Position numbers and translations under genes: made by a program. From contig JARVKI010000056.1 of NCBI GenBank assembly GCA_036674765.1, forward strand, positions 124,001 through 188,000: a DNA stretch of 64,000 bases. Direction: 5' to 3'. Shown here piece after piece: positions 11,826 through 27,347 of this stretch. Numbering within the stretch: the stretch's first letter is position 1; each line of letters begins with the position of its first letter. This DNA comes from Seiridium cupressi (lineage: Eukaryota > Ascomycota > Sordariomycetes > Amphisphaeriales > Sporocadaceae). The notes under the pieces are model-generated. The model saw only the letters and a program-made list of their open reading frames with translations. It made no database searches and was not told the origin of the DNA.

Positions 11826-12043
11826 GCTATACACCACCAATCGGAGATCTATGATAGTATTGAGTCTGATTCACTATCATGCTTTGCCAAGTTGGGTTGG
11901 CAGGCGGCAGTCAATGAGATAAGACAGACGTTATATCAAGTAGTTCAGGGCGGCCTGAGGGGTGTGAATCCTAATATAATAGCCTCCCATGAAAGAAACT
12001 GCTTGTTGATTCGAGTTCTACTGTAAACAAAACACTTTTGACC

Positions 12044-13460
12044 ATGATTGAATTGTCGGTCGTCTATTCCTCTAAGCTTGTCCTATGGACGCTGTCAGCT
12101 TCTATGCTGGCCATAGCACTGTCATACTTATCGAGATTCTCCGGCCTCATATCACCATCCTCGAGTAAGAAGAAGGCGACACCCGTCAGAGCATTACCGG
12201 CATCATGGTACACCTCCCAGGACATGTACGAGCTTGAGAGGCGAGCAATATTCTCCAAGAAATGGCTACTCACCACACACAAGCTAAGACTCCCCAACTC
12301 GGGAGATTGGCTACGATATGACGTCGCCGGCTTTGAGTTCGTTATTGCCAAGGATCGTACCGGTGCCATCAACGCATTTCACAATATCTGCAGGCACCGT
12401 GCCTTCCCAGTTGTGACTGAAGAGAAGGGCCACAACAACATACTTGCCTGCAAATACCACAACTGGACCTATGGCCTCAACGGAAAGCTTAGCAAAGCCC
12501 CTGGTTACCAAGAGTTGGAAGGATTCGACACCTCCAAGAACGGACTTCTTCCGATCCATGTCCACATCGATACCAATGGGTTCATCTGGGTCAACCTAGA
12601 TGCCGCTGAAAAGCCTAGCATCGCCTGGAACGATGACTACAACGGCATCGATCAGCAGGCCAGATACAAGAACTACAACTTTGATAACTACCAATTCGAT
12701 CACACTTGGCAGATGGAGGGCGAATACAACTGGAAGATTCTCGCGGACAACTATAATGAGGTGTGTATCATGATGTTGATGCTTTACAATGAAGACTAAT
12801 GAGATCCACCTACCAAGTGCTACCACTGTCCCACCGCCCACCCCGACATCCCAACCATTGCGGATCTCAGTGCATACGGAGTTGTGACCGAGCGCGGCTA
12901 CGTTCAGCATCTCGGCAACCCCACCCCAGAGCAGATCGCACGTGGTTTCAACGTCGCCGCCACATATTTCTTCCCCAATGCCTCGATGAACGTCTCGTGA
13001 GTATATCCCTCCTCCAGGGCACTGAACGCCACTAACAGTTTGTAGGCCGCACTTCTTCTTCGTCCAGAGATTCGTGCCCAAGGGTCCCAACAAGTCGGTC
13101 ATGAGCTACGAGGTTTTCAGGAACAAGAACTCGAGCGACGAAGACTTTGAAGTGATCAACGATATCTACAAGCGAATCATGTCAGAGGACAAGTACCTCT
13201 GCTCCAACGCACAAAAGAACATCAATGCGGGAGTTTTCGTTAATGGTGAGATGCACCCAAGGATGGAGCAGGGTCCTCTCTTCTTCCAGAAATCAGTGCG
13301 CGAACTAGTCACAGCACACTACAAGAAAGAACGGCGGGCAGGGCGCGAGATTTGGCCGGCGCGACAGAATCTGCCCAAGACCGCTACTGTCAGTGATCAG
13401 GACCTGGCGTTCTGTGCCGGTGTGGACTGTGCCTCGACGAAGAAGGAGCTTGATTGGTAG
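12044..13460 (+). CDS. Rieske [2Fe-2S] non-heme-iron monooxygenase, choline/glycine-betaine type, membrane-anchored
   Basis: Oxygenase of about 436 aa. Exons: 12044-12760, 12818-12996, 13046-13460. The first exon would be stopped by a TAA just after the donor, and splicing restores frame. The first ATG is at 12044. Residues 11-29 form a hydrophobic helix, so an N-terminal membrane anchor is likely. The Rieske cluster ligands are C116-R-H118 and C136-K-Y-H139. The mononuclear iron site NYNECYHCPTAHP spans the exon 1/2 junction, with His242 and His247 and the third carboxylate in the C-terminal SDQDLAFCAGVD. This arrangement is that of plant choline monooxygenase and bacterial glycine-betaine monooxygenase GbcA. 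The adjacent dimethylglycine dehydrogenase and sarcosine-type oxidase favour N-demethylation of glycine betaine to dimethylglycine plus formaldehyde; choline to betaine aldehyde is the alternative. No GbcB-like ferredoxin reductase is in the window, so electrons must come from elsewhere. Confidence 0.9.
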
Positions 13461-14074
13461 TGTGCTTTATGGGATACCTAGTAGTCATTTCATTGTATTT
13501 AGCTAGCATGGCATGGTTATGAGTAGGATATCAGTTGTTTCCAGAATGACATCTTCGAGATTGGTTTTCTTTTCATACGAAGAACTGCTTTATCAATTTT
13601 TGCCTGTATGATACACATTCGCTGTTGTGGCTGCATCATTACTCTGTTTGTCGATATTTCTTGGCTGCCTTAGCTGTCAACACTGCAGTGCATATTCACG
13701 CTACCGGTATCCCTAGCCTCATTCGTGCCAGTGGTGCGGGAGATCCACCTTCAGCCGTCCAGGGTTGGGAATGCCGACACTATTGCCATGTGTCACTTGG
13801 GACCTAGCAGATGACTGGGTCGAACCATGTCGACGACATACGAATAATACCCCAGGTTGTTGAATCTTGGTTCGATGTTACATAAAAATACCTTATCACC
13901 GGCTTCGGCGCGCCGGCGCATGCGCTTATCTCATTAGAGCCCGTACGTAAGCCATAGGTCATGCTGCTGGAGTGGAGACCATTTACGGTCGGTCTTGTAC
14001 CATTGTTAAAGTGGGCGCCCTGCTTCTTTCCCTTCCCCACACTTCTTTTAGAACAGCTTCCAAGCCTTTGCTTC
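13461..14074. other. Intergenic region before the cluster regulator
   Basis: About 600 bp with the 3' flank of the Rieske gene and the promoter of the Zn2Cys6 gene. I did not find a copy of the shared 14-bp motif here, so self-regulation through that site is not suggested. Confidence 0.4.
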
Positions 14075-16429
14075 ATGACGCCCCCAAGCGAAAGCACCGG
14101 CTCCCGTGGCAGACGAAGATCACACAATGCCTGCCTCCCGTGCAGGTAAGCCCCCCCGGTCATGACCCTTGGAAATTGTGTGCCTAACTGGAGTGCAGGA
14201 GGAAAAAGACTCGCTGCCCTGGCGAAAAGCCAGCTTGTTCTAGCTGTGCGCGCCTCAGACAACCATGCTCTTATGCCGCCGTGGTAAAGCCAACACATGG
14301 CGGCCGTTCGGTAAATCAATCGGGTTGCCTTCAACTGAACTATGTCCCTTGACCAGCAATAGGAAGAGAGGCTAGCGAATCTAGAAGAGAAACTAGATCT
14401 CATCCTGAATGGAGGCTTGTAGGAGACAGCATATGCCCTGATATGTCGTCATGCGCTAATGATTCTTTAGACCTAATTATGCTTCATCGTCACGGCGAGA
14501 GCAACCTCTCAATGATAATGATGACATTTCACAGAGGTCTTCCTCGACGGCACCCCCTCCCGAGCAAGGCCGCCCTGCTAGTCATCACTCAACAGTCGTA
14601 TCTGGTACCGGCGAATCAAATTCGAGGCCAGGCCTATCTGACATCGCTTGGAGCATCCAAGTATATTTCAAGCATTGCCATAGGCAGCCAGTATGGTGCT
14701 TCGAGCGGAAAGAGGTCGCCGACTACGGATCACTCCCTGACGAACTTGTCTGCAGCATCCTGGCGTTAACGTCGCGATTTTCCCAGAAGCGTGACCACTT
14801 GCAGCAACACGGCAATGATGCCAGACGCTTGATTATGTTACGGATCGCGAATGGCATGGTAGCCCTTCCAACCATCGAGAGCTTGTGTCTTCTTTCGTAT
14901 TCATCCTTCATAGGTGTGGCTTGGTCTCGCAACTTACTACGTGATAATTTCAGCTGACACTGACATAGATGGTAACATTCACCTCGGGCAGTTCCATCTT
15001 GGTCTGGCTATCCAGCTTTGCGGGTCTGCTATGCTGGATCTTGAATCAACATATGCTATCCCGGATCCGACTATCGAGCGGAAGAAAAGGCTTTTTTGGA
15101 GCCTGCGGTTGCTTGAGCAGTTCTACGGCCGACAGATGATTCTCCCAAGTGCCCCGACTGGGTTAGGTCGGCCATTCTATTCCTCAACCGATGGAGTTCA
15201 AGGACTGTCGTCGGAACTTGGCCCAAAGACGCCACCTCTACCCACAGATGACATCGGATTTGCCGGCAGGAGCGAACCCGGAATATGGAATACAGGTATC
15301 CACCTAGGGTGGGTTTGGAGTCGCGTAAGGAAATACGTGTCTGACTGCTCTCACAATATACTCAAGGAACCCTGGCGGCACGACTCGACATATGCCATGG
15401 TTCTTTCTGATTTTCTAGAGATAGAGAACAGGATTCCCATGTGCCATAGGTATGACTCGGTCAAGTTTTATGAGCGCAAGGTGGAGGAACTTGGAACGAA
15501 CTACGACTACTGGGCCCCTTGGCTGAAGGAGCAGTTCACGTACCATGCGATACCCACCGTCCTGAACCATCCATTTCTGTACATCGTTGGAGCACAGCAC
15601 AATCCCAACCTGGCAATCCCGAATACTTTCTGGAGGAGATCTTCCGAGTTGGCATTATTGCATGCTACCTGGATTGTCCGTATCATCGACATGATTGTGG
15701 AAAAGCAAATGACACTTACCGATCCATTCTTTGGGCACATGGCAGCCATCGCCGCCACGGTGCATCTCTATTACTGCTGTGCTGCTGCCAGTCGACTAAA
15801 GGACAAGTCCAGTACAGACCTGATGAAGTGTCGGAAGTTTCTGAAGGGCTTCATTCCCTTCTCCACGGCGTGTGCTATCTTGGTATGTTTCCGTGGGAAA
15901 ACCAAGAGTTCGAGCTAATGACCATTAGGACCACAACCTGGACAAGATGACACGGATCGCCGCTGGCGTTGAAATCATGGACGTCGAGGACTGGATGCCA
16001 TCCAGGATATTCCTGAGTGTACCCCTGATGTGGGATATCCTACAATTCAACTGCAAGGCGGACCCACACGAAGTGCCTACTGCTGACTTACTGGATGCTT
16101 CACTCGCACCGAGAGTTGCTCAGGAGGACCTAGAAGAAAGCTCACTGCTCGAGATAATTGTTGCAACCTCACCAGAGATCACGATAGATACAACCGATGG
16201 AGGACAAGAGGCACCCTCATTCTCACGAAGGGCTCCCGTCAGTTCTAGTCCGGAAGCTTCGCGGAATAACATTGTCTGGGACGAGGCATCTTTCGAGCAG
16301 GCCGACAATCTCACCTTTAATACCACTCCCTGGCTATATGCCGATGCGTCACAATTTCTTGGCATGGGAGATATTGGCTGGCACGACCCCCAAGCCGCTA
16401 TGGGCGATTCGAGGGGCGTACCATGGTGA
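14075..16429 (+). CDS. Zn2Cys6 transcription factor, candidate cluster regulator, six exons
   Basis: Binuclear zinc cluster activator of about 698 aa. Proposed exons: 14075-14145, 14199-14310, 14363-14418, 14471-14913, 14969-15882, 15929-16429. Each junction is GT-AG, introns are 46-55 bp, and the sum is an exact multiple of three. The DNA-binding domain spans the first intron: C20-x2-C23-x6-C30-x6-C37-x2-C40-x6-C47, followed by a basic stretch and the short coiled-coil-like EERLANLEEKLDLILNG. The middle matches the fungal-specific homology region (LPDELVCSILAL, HLGLAIQLCGSAML, ERKKRLFWSLRLLEQF). The C-terminus is acidic and Ser/Thr-rich, as in activation domains. An in-frame ATG lies upstream at about 13961, but 14075 gives the usual short leader before the cluster. 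Its position between the Rieske and dimethylglycine dehydrogenase genes makes it the natural pathway-specific regulator; that is inference. Confidence 0.88.
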
Positions 16430-20869
<4,440 letters not shown>

Positions 20870-21234
20870 ACATGTCTGAGATATTAGTTGAACACCTAGG
20901 ATGAAAGGCATGGTTACGAGTTTCTACCATGATTTTTTGAGCCGTCTTTGTTTCTACTTAGTTTGGTATGCGTCCTGGACGGTCTGGGGCAGCATTGAAC
21001 CGTGGCGTTTAGTATTGGTATTTGTTGCACAGCTTAATTATGCATGAAGCACATCAATCAGGGCGAGTTTGAGCGAACGTGGGTCAACAAGTTACCACTC
21101 AATGATTAATCCTATCCGTTAGAGTCTGATGAAGGATATTGAGAATGTTAATGGTCATGGGTGTGATGAGATGCTTGTTTAGACATCACCGCCACCAAAT
21201 TTAGTTTCAAGACCATGAACCTCTTCTGCTAGTA
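20870..21234. other. Intergenic, nothing recognisable
   Basis: About 365 bp between the dehydrogenase gene and the SDR relic, which converge on each other. No repeat, ORF or element is seen. Confidence 0.45.
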
Positions 21235-22130
21235 TGCAGCCACTGTCCCACCATGAAATACTACCATGGCTTCTGCTTTCCAGCGTATCCCCACAGATGT
21301 CACCATGGGTAGCCTTCGTCGCACTGTCAATGGAAGCAATGGTTCCGTCGCTTGAGTCTGTGACCTTGACAGGTGGCTTCTCTAGCCCTATGCACCTGGC
21401 AACCATATTGCCCATGTCGGATGGATCCTGGATTGATTACTAAAGCGGTAAGCTGTTCCTCCTCTCCATGGACTTTCTTTGTCAGCCAACGTACCACCGT
21501 CTTTGACGGCGCATACGCAGAGTTTGATATGTGTACTGGATCCTATGGACAGTAAGCTATACGCTACTTGCTTTTCATTTCTTTCGATTCACTATAATGA
21601 CTGTTAGCCTCCCGAAAGCATTCTAATGGGGCATGAATGGGCAACTTACCTCGATCATTCCTGCCCCAGAGCGTGGGGTCATTTATTTTGAGTTTGAAGA
21701 CTTCGACAGCAGTGGTAGTATGGCTTGGAATGACCAGATGACCCGTATAGATGAGCACGGAGGTGAGCCTCAAAGTCCGTGACTTCGAGCTTCGAAATCC
21801 TCGCGTAAGAGTAATAGACCTGGGCATTGGCAATAACGATGTCTAAGTTATAGTATACCCTGAGCCTTGAGCTCCTAGACCGCATGAGTGGCATCTTCTT
21901 GGATGGTCGCATCGACCTTGACGACGATGAGTAGGCTACCACCCCATGAGGGAGCTGAAACAGATCCTTTGAGCTTTGGTTGTTGGGAGCATGATTGGCG
22001 GCGCCGACAGTATGGTTCACCCTGGCGAGGTAGCGCTCTAGAAGGCCCTTGCAAGACCTCTGTTAGCACTGCTGATGAGCACTACAGTCTACGCCATTTC
22101 CGTTAGCACTTCTGATGTGAAGATTTGTTG
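21235..22130 (-). pseudogene. Decayed short-chain dehydrogenase/reductase (norsolorinic-acid-reductase-like SDR)
   Basis: The minus strand shows an SDR split over several frames. In order: GKGLLERYLAR-NHTV (first helix after the glycine motif, about 22050), GSLLIVVKVDA and ELKAQG, then LDIVIANA (core strand before the active site, about 21830), ISKLEVTDFEAHLR, then AYAPSKTVVRWLTKKV with the catalytic Y-x3-K (about 21500). LVINPGSI follows, and after a one-base frame slip DMGNMVARCIGLEKPPVKV and IDSATKATHG. These are the landmarks of fungal SDRs that resemble the norsolorinic acid ketoreductase of aflatoxin synthesis. The N-terminal TGxxxGIG is eroded, there is an in-frame stop before ELKAQG, and at least three frame changes occur, so it cannot make a full enzyme. 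It is annotated from protein landmarks, so the ends are approximate. Confidence 0.7.
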
Positions 22131-23084
22131 TAGTCTCAAGCCTACGATTAAAGTCGGTGCATCGGCGTTTTTGTTTTCGCAGTAGTTGAAACTTGACCAG
22201 ATGCACGCCATTTGGACCTCTTAATGTCCAAGCTGAGGATACCATATGCTCCTACGTCGGCACCAACCTGCATAGTGCATAATGCCGACTCTGTGGGCTC
22301 CGAAGACCCCCGCAATAGAAATGGGACACTTGCGGAGATGGTGGTAAAACAATTGAACATTTGACTGCAATAAACTGGGGACGCTTAGAACTAATTCGAT
22401 GGTCGTGGTTTGTTCAACACCGCTTCTCTGGCAGGCCTTTTATTCGAAGCATAATCAGATGTCAGGCACTCGATAGCGTCGACTGATGGGTGGTAGGAGA
22501 GGAGTGTCTCAATTGGTTCGCGGGATTGTCAGCCATTGCATCGACCACGATCGACATAAGCCCTGAATCGTAGATGAGGCGCAATGTTACGCTGGGGGTG
22601 ACGAGCTGCTCACCCCACAGAACTATCTCAGGAAGCGAGGCCCGTGTAGGTTGATTGTCAACCGCCAGCCGCCAAGTGATCCTCTACTCTTTTTCGCAAG
22701 TGTGAGGGCTACTAGCCTCGAAAGGTGAATGGCGGGCTTGATAAACAGACGAATAAATCAGGTAGAAGACTGGTAAAGATGAAGGATTTAGCGCTAGCGA
22801 CCCACCGGGCGGTTATGCAATAGGCCTCAGAAACCGTCGCTATGCTCCCCTATTGGTCTTGATGCCCTCACTGACAAAGGCAGAAGCTGAGAATGCCTTG
22901 CACTGCCCCGCATACCAGGCCGCATGAGGCCCTGTTTGGGAGGGACGACTTCTGAGAACTTGGATTTTCAGCTCTGGAGGTGTATGCATCATCTGTCATC
23001 ACATATCAAGGAAGTCTGCGTCGCACAGACTCACTTTCATTTCGATTGATGGCCTCAATTTAAGCGATCGTGCTAAAAGGCAGG
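22131..23084. other. Intergenic, no gene seen
   Basis: About 950 bp between the SDR relic and the membrane-protein fragment. Open frames are short and unrelated to known families. It should contain the 5' flank of both neighbours. Confidence 0.4.
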
Positions 23085-23915
23085 ATGTTTGCGAACAACA
23101 CAACCATTCCCGCACCGCTAATCCCTGGTTTCCCGCCATCTGCCGGCGACAGCGACAATGGCAATCAATTCTCCCTCGCCAATTTGTTTGGCATGTTTCT
23201 CACCATAACAATCTGTCTGCTCGCGCAGCCATACGGAAGCGTATTATATATTCAACCAGCTGGACCCATCGGACGGGCCGTATTCTTTTTCTGGAGGATC
23301 AATCCGCTGGCATGCGCCGCTGAGGCACTACTCGTCCTATACGCGCTTTGTGAGGTGGCTTGGGTCGCTGTCACGGGCAGCTCTCACCAAAACGCGGACC
23401 CAGTCACTCACAGTATCGGTGAACGCTTCGATGCTGGCATTGCAGCACTACTTCTTGTCCGGAAGCATTCTCGTCTCCCACCCCACTGGGCTCTTGCGAG
23501 GGCAAACGAAGGGACTGCGCCTCGCGAAAGCAGCGTAGCTGATGGCCAAGGTTCAATAGCTCCAGGCACTTCAGAGGCATCCACGAGAGGGTCTACGAAC
23601 GGAAGAGTGATCGAAAATGGCAGTGTTGCCGATCTGAACGATGAGCCAAGGAGCTTCAACGGCACGCAAGGAAGGGGGGTCGGGGATGCTACTCCTCAAA
23701 GTCAGGGAACCCCGATTCTTAGAGATGTGGAAGACAATGAGCCCTCTACTGACGGCGAAACTACTGCTCTTCTTGGCCGGCGACAACTCAGGTCCGCCCT
23801 CAGAAGCAACATCTTAGCCAATGGTGAACTTCTTGTCGACGTTACCACTCTGCTCGTTTCTTGGCCAGTTTCACAAGCTGGGTACCAAGGCCCTTGGTCC
23901 GGATATCTTGTTTGA
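23085..23915 (+). CDS. Putative membrane protein, probably only the N-terminal part of a larger gene
   Basis: From the ATG at 23085 the open frame gives about 276 aa. Two hydrophobic stretches are seen: about residues 28-50 (SLANLFGMFLTITICLLAQP) and 65-95 (AVFFFWRINPLACAAEALLV). A long hydrophilic, Gly/Ser/Asn-rich segment follows, and then a short hydrophobic piece. It resembles the start of uncharacterised multi-pass fungal membrane proteins, but the remaining helices are absent and the frame ends against the convergent GNAT fragment. Either the gene is 3'-truncated or further exons are lost. I cannot name the family. Confidence 0.4.
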   Translation: MFANNTTIPAPLIPGFPPSAGDSDNGNQFSLANLFGMFLTITICLLAQPYGSVLYIQPAGPIGRAVFFFWRINPLACAAEALLVLYALCEVAWVAVTGSSHQNADPVTHSIGERFDAGIAALLLVRKHSRLPPHWALARANEGTAPRESSVADGQGSIAPGTSEASTRGSTNGRVIENGSVADLNDEPRSFNGTQGRGVGDATPQSQGTPILRDVEDNEPSTDGETTALLGRRQLRSALRSNILANGELLVDVTTLLVSWPVSQAGYQGPWSGYLV

Positions 23916-23952
23916 CGAAAATAGAAGACAAGACTAAATCTCAATTGTTAAC

Positions 23953-24384
23953 TCATGAAATTTCAAGTGAATACTGCTGAGAGTAGGCGCGGTAATTACC
24001 AAGATGGTCAACACCTTCCATGGGTTTCTGCACAGACATCAGCGCGCTCCTCATGGTTGGGCGAACGGCGGGGTTCATGGCGGAAGTGTCAATTGGTTTC
24101 TGATTAACCAATGGAGCGCTGGCTTGGTTCCCGTTGGCATGCACCTTGAGGCTTGCGATCATTTCACCAGAGTCGGCCGTGATTTTGTACATCTCATTCG
24201 CCGGATCCTCGAACATCTGTCGTATACTGGCATTGTACAGAGCCACCTGGGCGGATTCATTGGGCCAGTTCAGGAACACGAAGCGGTTTGTGGCTTGTTG
24301 GATTTGGGAGGCGTACATGAATTGTGCTGCAGTCTCTAGATCAGATTCCAGTATGGGAGTCGGCAAGGAAGTTGAGATGGACAT
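23953..24384 (-). pseudogene. C-terminally truncated GNAT-type acetyltransferase
   Basis: The minus-strand ATG at 24384 starts a 143-codon frame. The opening (PTPILESDLETAAQFMY) and the strand pair around YKITADSGEMIASLKVHANG match the N-terminal half of fungal GNAT N-acetyltransferases. The frame reaches MEGVDHL, which in the family immediately precedes the acetyl-CoA-binding motif (R/Q-x-x-G-x-G/A). That motif is missing; 18 unrelated residues and a stop follow. A splice donor (GTAATT) sits right after DHL, so a lost exon is possible, but only about 40 bp separate it from the neighbouring frame. Without the CoA loop the product would be inactive. The GNAT assignment itself is moderately sure. 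Confidence 0.5.
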
Positions 24385-24853
24385 CTTGGTCGTGGGTTAC
24401 AATGCAGTGAACCGGTGTTAGTTGTCTGGTTTGGTGTTGTGGTAGGTTCATTCGCCGATATTTTCAATGCTTCCCGATGATATGACATTTGCAACAAACC
24501 CCGCTCTGAGGGATCATGTCACGTGGAATATATGAAAATTTCGATTGCTGCGCCGCTTTCGTCCTCTCAATTATTAGTAGCTGGGTTTCAATGTTGCGTA
24601 CATCATGTCGAGGTGGGTTAACGCAGAGGTTTTGACAGGCCTAACACATTTTGATGAGTTTGACTGCTGCCCAGAGAGGCGCCGTAAGCTGTAGCACTAG
24701 ATTCTAGTGCCGGTCCGTCGTCCTGTGGATCCAAAGTGCGCTGGAACCCTCCTCCATATTCCACCTCCGAGCTCTTTCAAAGCATCCCCTCAGTACTTCG
24801 TCCCTCAAAAGCTGCGCAGCAACATACTATTGGCAGGCTCTGGTGAATTCGCC
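24385..24853. promoter_or_regulatory. Divergent intergenic region before the second Zn2Cys6 gene
   Basis: About 470 bp. A CACGTG E-box core lies near 24519-24526, within ATCATGTCACGTGG. It resembles the cluster motif only loosely and I do not count it as a copy. No clear TATA box. Confidence 0.3.
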
Positions 24854-26958
24854 ATGTCGCGTTTGAGTCAGCATGCTTGCGTCAATTGCGCCCGGCGTAA
24901 AGTGAAGTGCGACAAGCTGGACCCGTGTTCGAGTTGTTCCCATACGCAGGCCACATGCATTTATCGGACCCCTGTGCCATCCCAAAGACATCGTAAACGT
25001 TTAGCACACAGCGATCTTTTATGTAAAATCCAGGAACTCGAATCCCTGCTCCGCGAAAACAAAATACCATTCAGTCCGCTCGATAACTCGTGGATCAACT
25101 CACCTTGGGAGCAACTCATCGATGGTCCCCGGGCACAGATCAATCCCGGTTCCTCTGCGGAGACCGTGATCGCAGCCCAAGCACATGCTGCTGCAGAGAA
25201 CATGGAAGTTTCCGATCAGAATGTCGTACGTGGTAAGATGGGCGGCATGTCGCCGCTCTGGGCTGAGCTGTCAGAAGATGTGCGTTTCTTCTAGGTCGGT
25301 GTTAAACAATCGCTAAGAACTGCCAAAGCTGAAACGGCCGCCAATCGCGCAACTCAAACGACCCTACGAGGATTTAGAGGAGCAGTCCAATGATATCAGC
25401 CCCGAGTCAATCTCTTCATTGATTCCCGACTTTCTCCTTACGGCACCTGTGCAGTCAAATCTCCATCCTGAGCCGAGGCATGTTTTCAAACTCTGGCAGA
25501 CCTTTGCCGACAACGTCAACCCATTAACAAAAATTATCCACGCGCCCACATTGCAGACAAAGATTTTTGAGGCAGCATGGTCAGTTGAAACAATCACAAA
25601 GCCACTCGAGGCCACAATGTTTGCTGTATACGCGCTGGCTGTTGAATCCATGAGGTCAACCGATTGCTTCCACATATTCGGAGAGAACAGGAAAGTGCTC
25701 GTAAGCCGGTATCGCTTGGGTGCACTCCGGGCCTTGTCCTGCACCAATCTGCTCTCAACTCGACAGCTGGAGGTTCTGCAAGCCTTGACTCTACTCCTGG
25801 TGAGTCCGGCCCACGTAACATGAACAGGTACGGATGAGAAATCTAATATTGCTCGAATTGAAGATGATTGATCCGCAGTCTGAAGTCTCTACCACGGCAG
25901 TTGCGCTAGCCATGCGGATTGCCCACAAGATGGGCCTGCATCGCGCTGGGGAAGATACTAGTACATCATTCTTCGAGCAAGAGATGCGAGTACGCCTGTG
26001 GTGTTATATACGTGGCTTGGACTCGCGCGTTCGACGAACTATGGGTCTATCATCAACGGTTGATGAGCTAGGCGACTTGCGACTCCCAATGAATGTGAAC
26101 GACGCGGACCTGCACCCATGCATGACAAGTGCGCCCGCCGTCAAGCACACGGCCGCTACAGAGATGGTCTATTGTTTGATGAAATATGATCTATGGAACT
26201 TTGTGCGGGGATCATCCAACTTTTCTGGGAGCCAGAACCCTAGAGAAAAGGTTTCCCAGCTCATATCGTCCACCGACGTCGCCAGTATGGCAAAGAAGAA
26301 AGAACTTATTGGAAATGTGGATCGCATGCTCCGAGAGAAGTATCTTGACCACCTTGACCCGAGTATACCGTTGCAAAATCTTTCGGCTTCCTTAGCAGGC
26401 ATCACCATCCATCATCATCAGTTCTTGATGTTCCACCCGCGGCACCAGCCTGAAGGAGGGAAATACATGTCGGAGGATGATCAGAACCTCGTCTTCGAAA
26501 GCAGTGTCAGACTGGTAGAACTGGATCAGAACGTCCGCAGAACCAACTTCTCGACAACTTTGGTTGACCACATGACGTGCCGCACACAAGTGGAGGCCCT
26601 CGCGTACATGGTGAGTGAGCTACGTCAGCGGGTTAGTGGTCATTTGGTAACTGCTGCATGGGCCTTGCTTGAGCAGATGCATGACGCACAGCCTGAAGTG
26701 ATGCAGGGCGGCCACAGGTTCTACGCTGTACTTTCAGACCTGACTCTTGAAGCATGGGAGTCTCGTTCGCAGGCGCTAGGAGCCCAGGCAGGAGCTATAC
26801 CAGATTTCATCAAGAAGTTGCAGCTAGTGAGAGGGAAGACAGATGCTGCTGGCCCAACATCAACGGATAGTGAAGGCCTTCAAATCGACTTTATGGGCGA
26901 TTTCACCAACATGCAAGCTCTTGACTGGGACCACTGGGATGATTTACTCCAACTATAA
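24854..26958 (+). CDS. Zn2Cys6 transcription factor with fungal-specific homology region
   Basis: Activator-type protein of about 663 aa. Exons: 24854-25279, 25329-25799, 25864-26958; introns of 49 and 64 bp. Zinc cluster ligands: C9-x2-C12-x6-C19-x5-C25-x2-C28-x6-C35. A linker and a coiled-coil-like helix (LLCKIQELESLLREN, about 58-72) follow. The homology region shows PRHVFKLWQTFADNVNPLTKIIHAPTL (split here only by my description), LEVLQALTLLL, AVALAMRIAHKMGLHR and EMRVRLWCYI, all standard for this class. The second intron was placed to join TLLL to MIDPQSEVSTT; reading through gives a premature stop. It is followed, co-directionally, about 390 bp later by a methyltransferase gene, which may be its target. 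Nothing marks it as regulator of the N-methyl cluster. Confidence 0.88.
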
Positions 26959-27347
26959 GTTAGGAACCACTGAATAGGTGCGATCCAGCTCACACGACCT
27001 CCGATGGTATGCCGAAGTTCTCCAATCCACTCAACGCTGCTATCAAAAGAGGATAAGACGTAGGCTACGGGTCCTCGGCACCATCACTCCAAAAACGGCA
27101 ATGATAGTCCGGGATACCGAGGAGGAACTGGGTCAAGGCCTGAGCAATAGCCAACCTGGATATGTTGTTATGCCAGAGCTCCCACAGCGTGCCACTACGG
27201 GTTCTCGGGCGCGACTAACCGGATTGGGAGATATACGCCCGACCCGGCCGAGAGAGTGTGTAGGCGACTACGCAGATAAATACAGGGCACTTTACGTATC
27301 AAAATGCTCATCTCTTACTTGAATATCGCTTTTTAACTATTTTGAAT
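26959..27347. other. Intergenic region before the methyltransferase gene
   Basis: About 390 bp that must hold the methyltransferase promoter. A 114-codon open frame crosses it, but its nominal start is not an ATG and it shows no domain, so I treat it as chance. Confidence 0.4.

Larger units (their letters stand above)
11045..12043. other. Intergenic region with the Rieske-gene promoter
   Basis: About 1 kb. The first 600 bp show nothing beyond the 3' flank of the oxidase gene. The last 310 bp hold two copies of the shared motif, listed separately. Small minus-strand open frames here have no coding character. Confidence 0.5.

Noticed and set aside
24511..24526. Fifth copy of the cluster motif before the second Zn2Cys6 gene
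   Set aside because: Only the CACGTG core agrees; the CCG and spacing do not.
26978..27322. 114-codon frame between the second regulator and the methyltransferase
   Set aside because: Non-ATG start, no domain, falls in the promoter gap.
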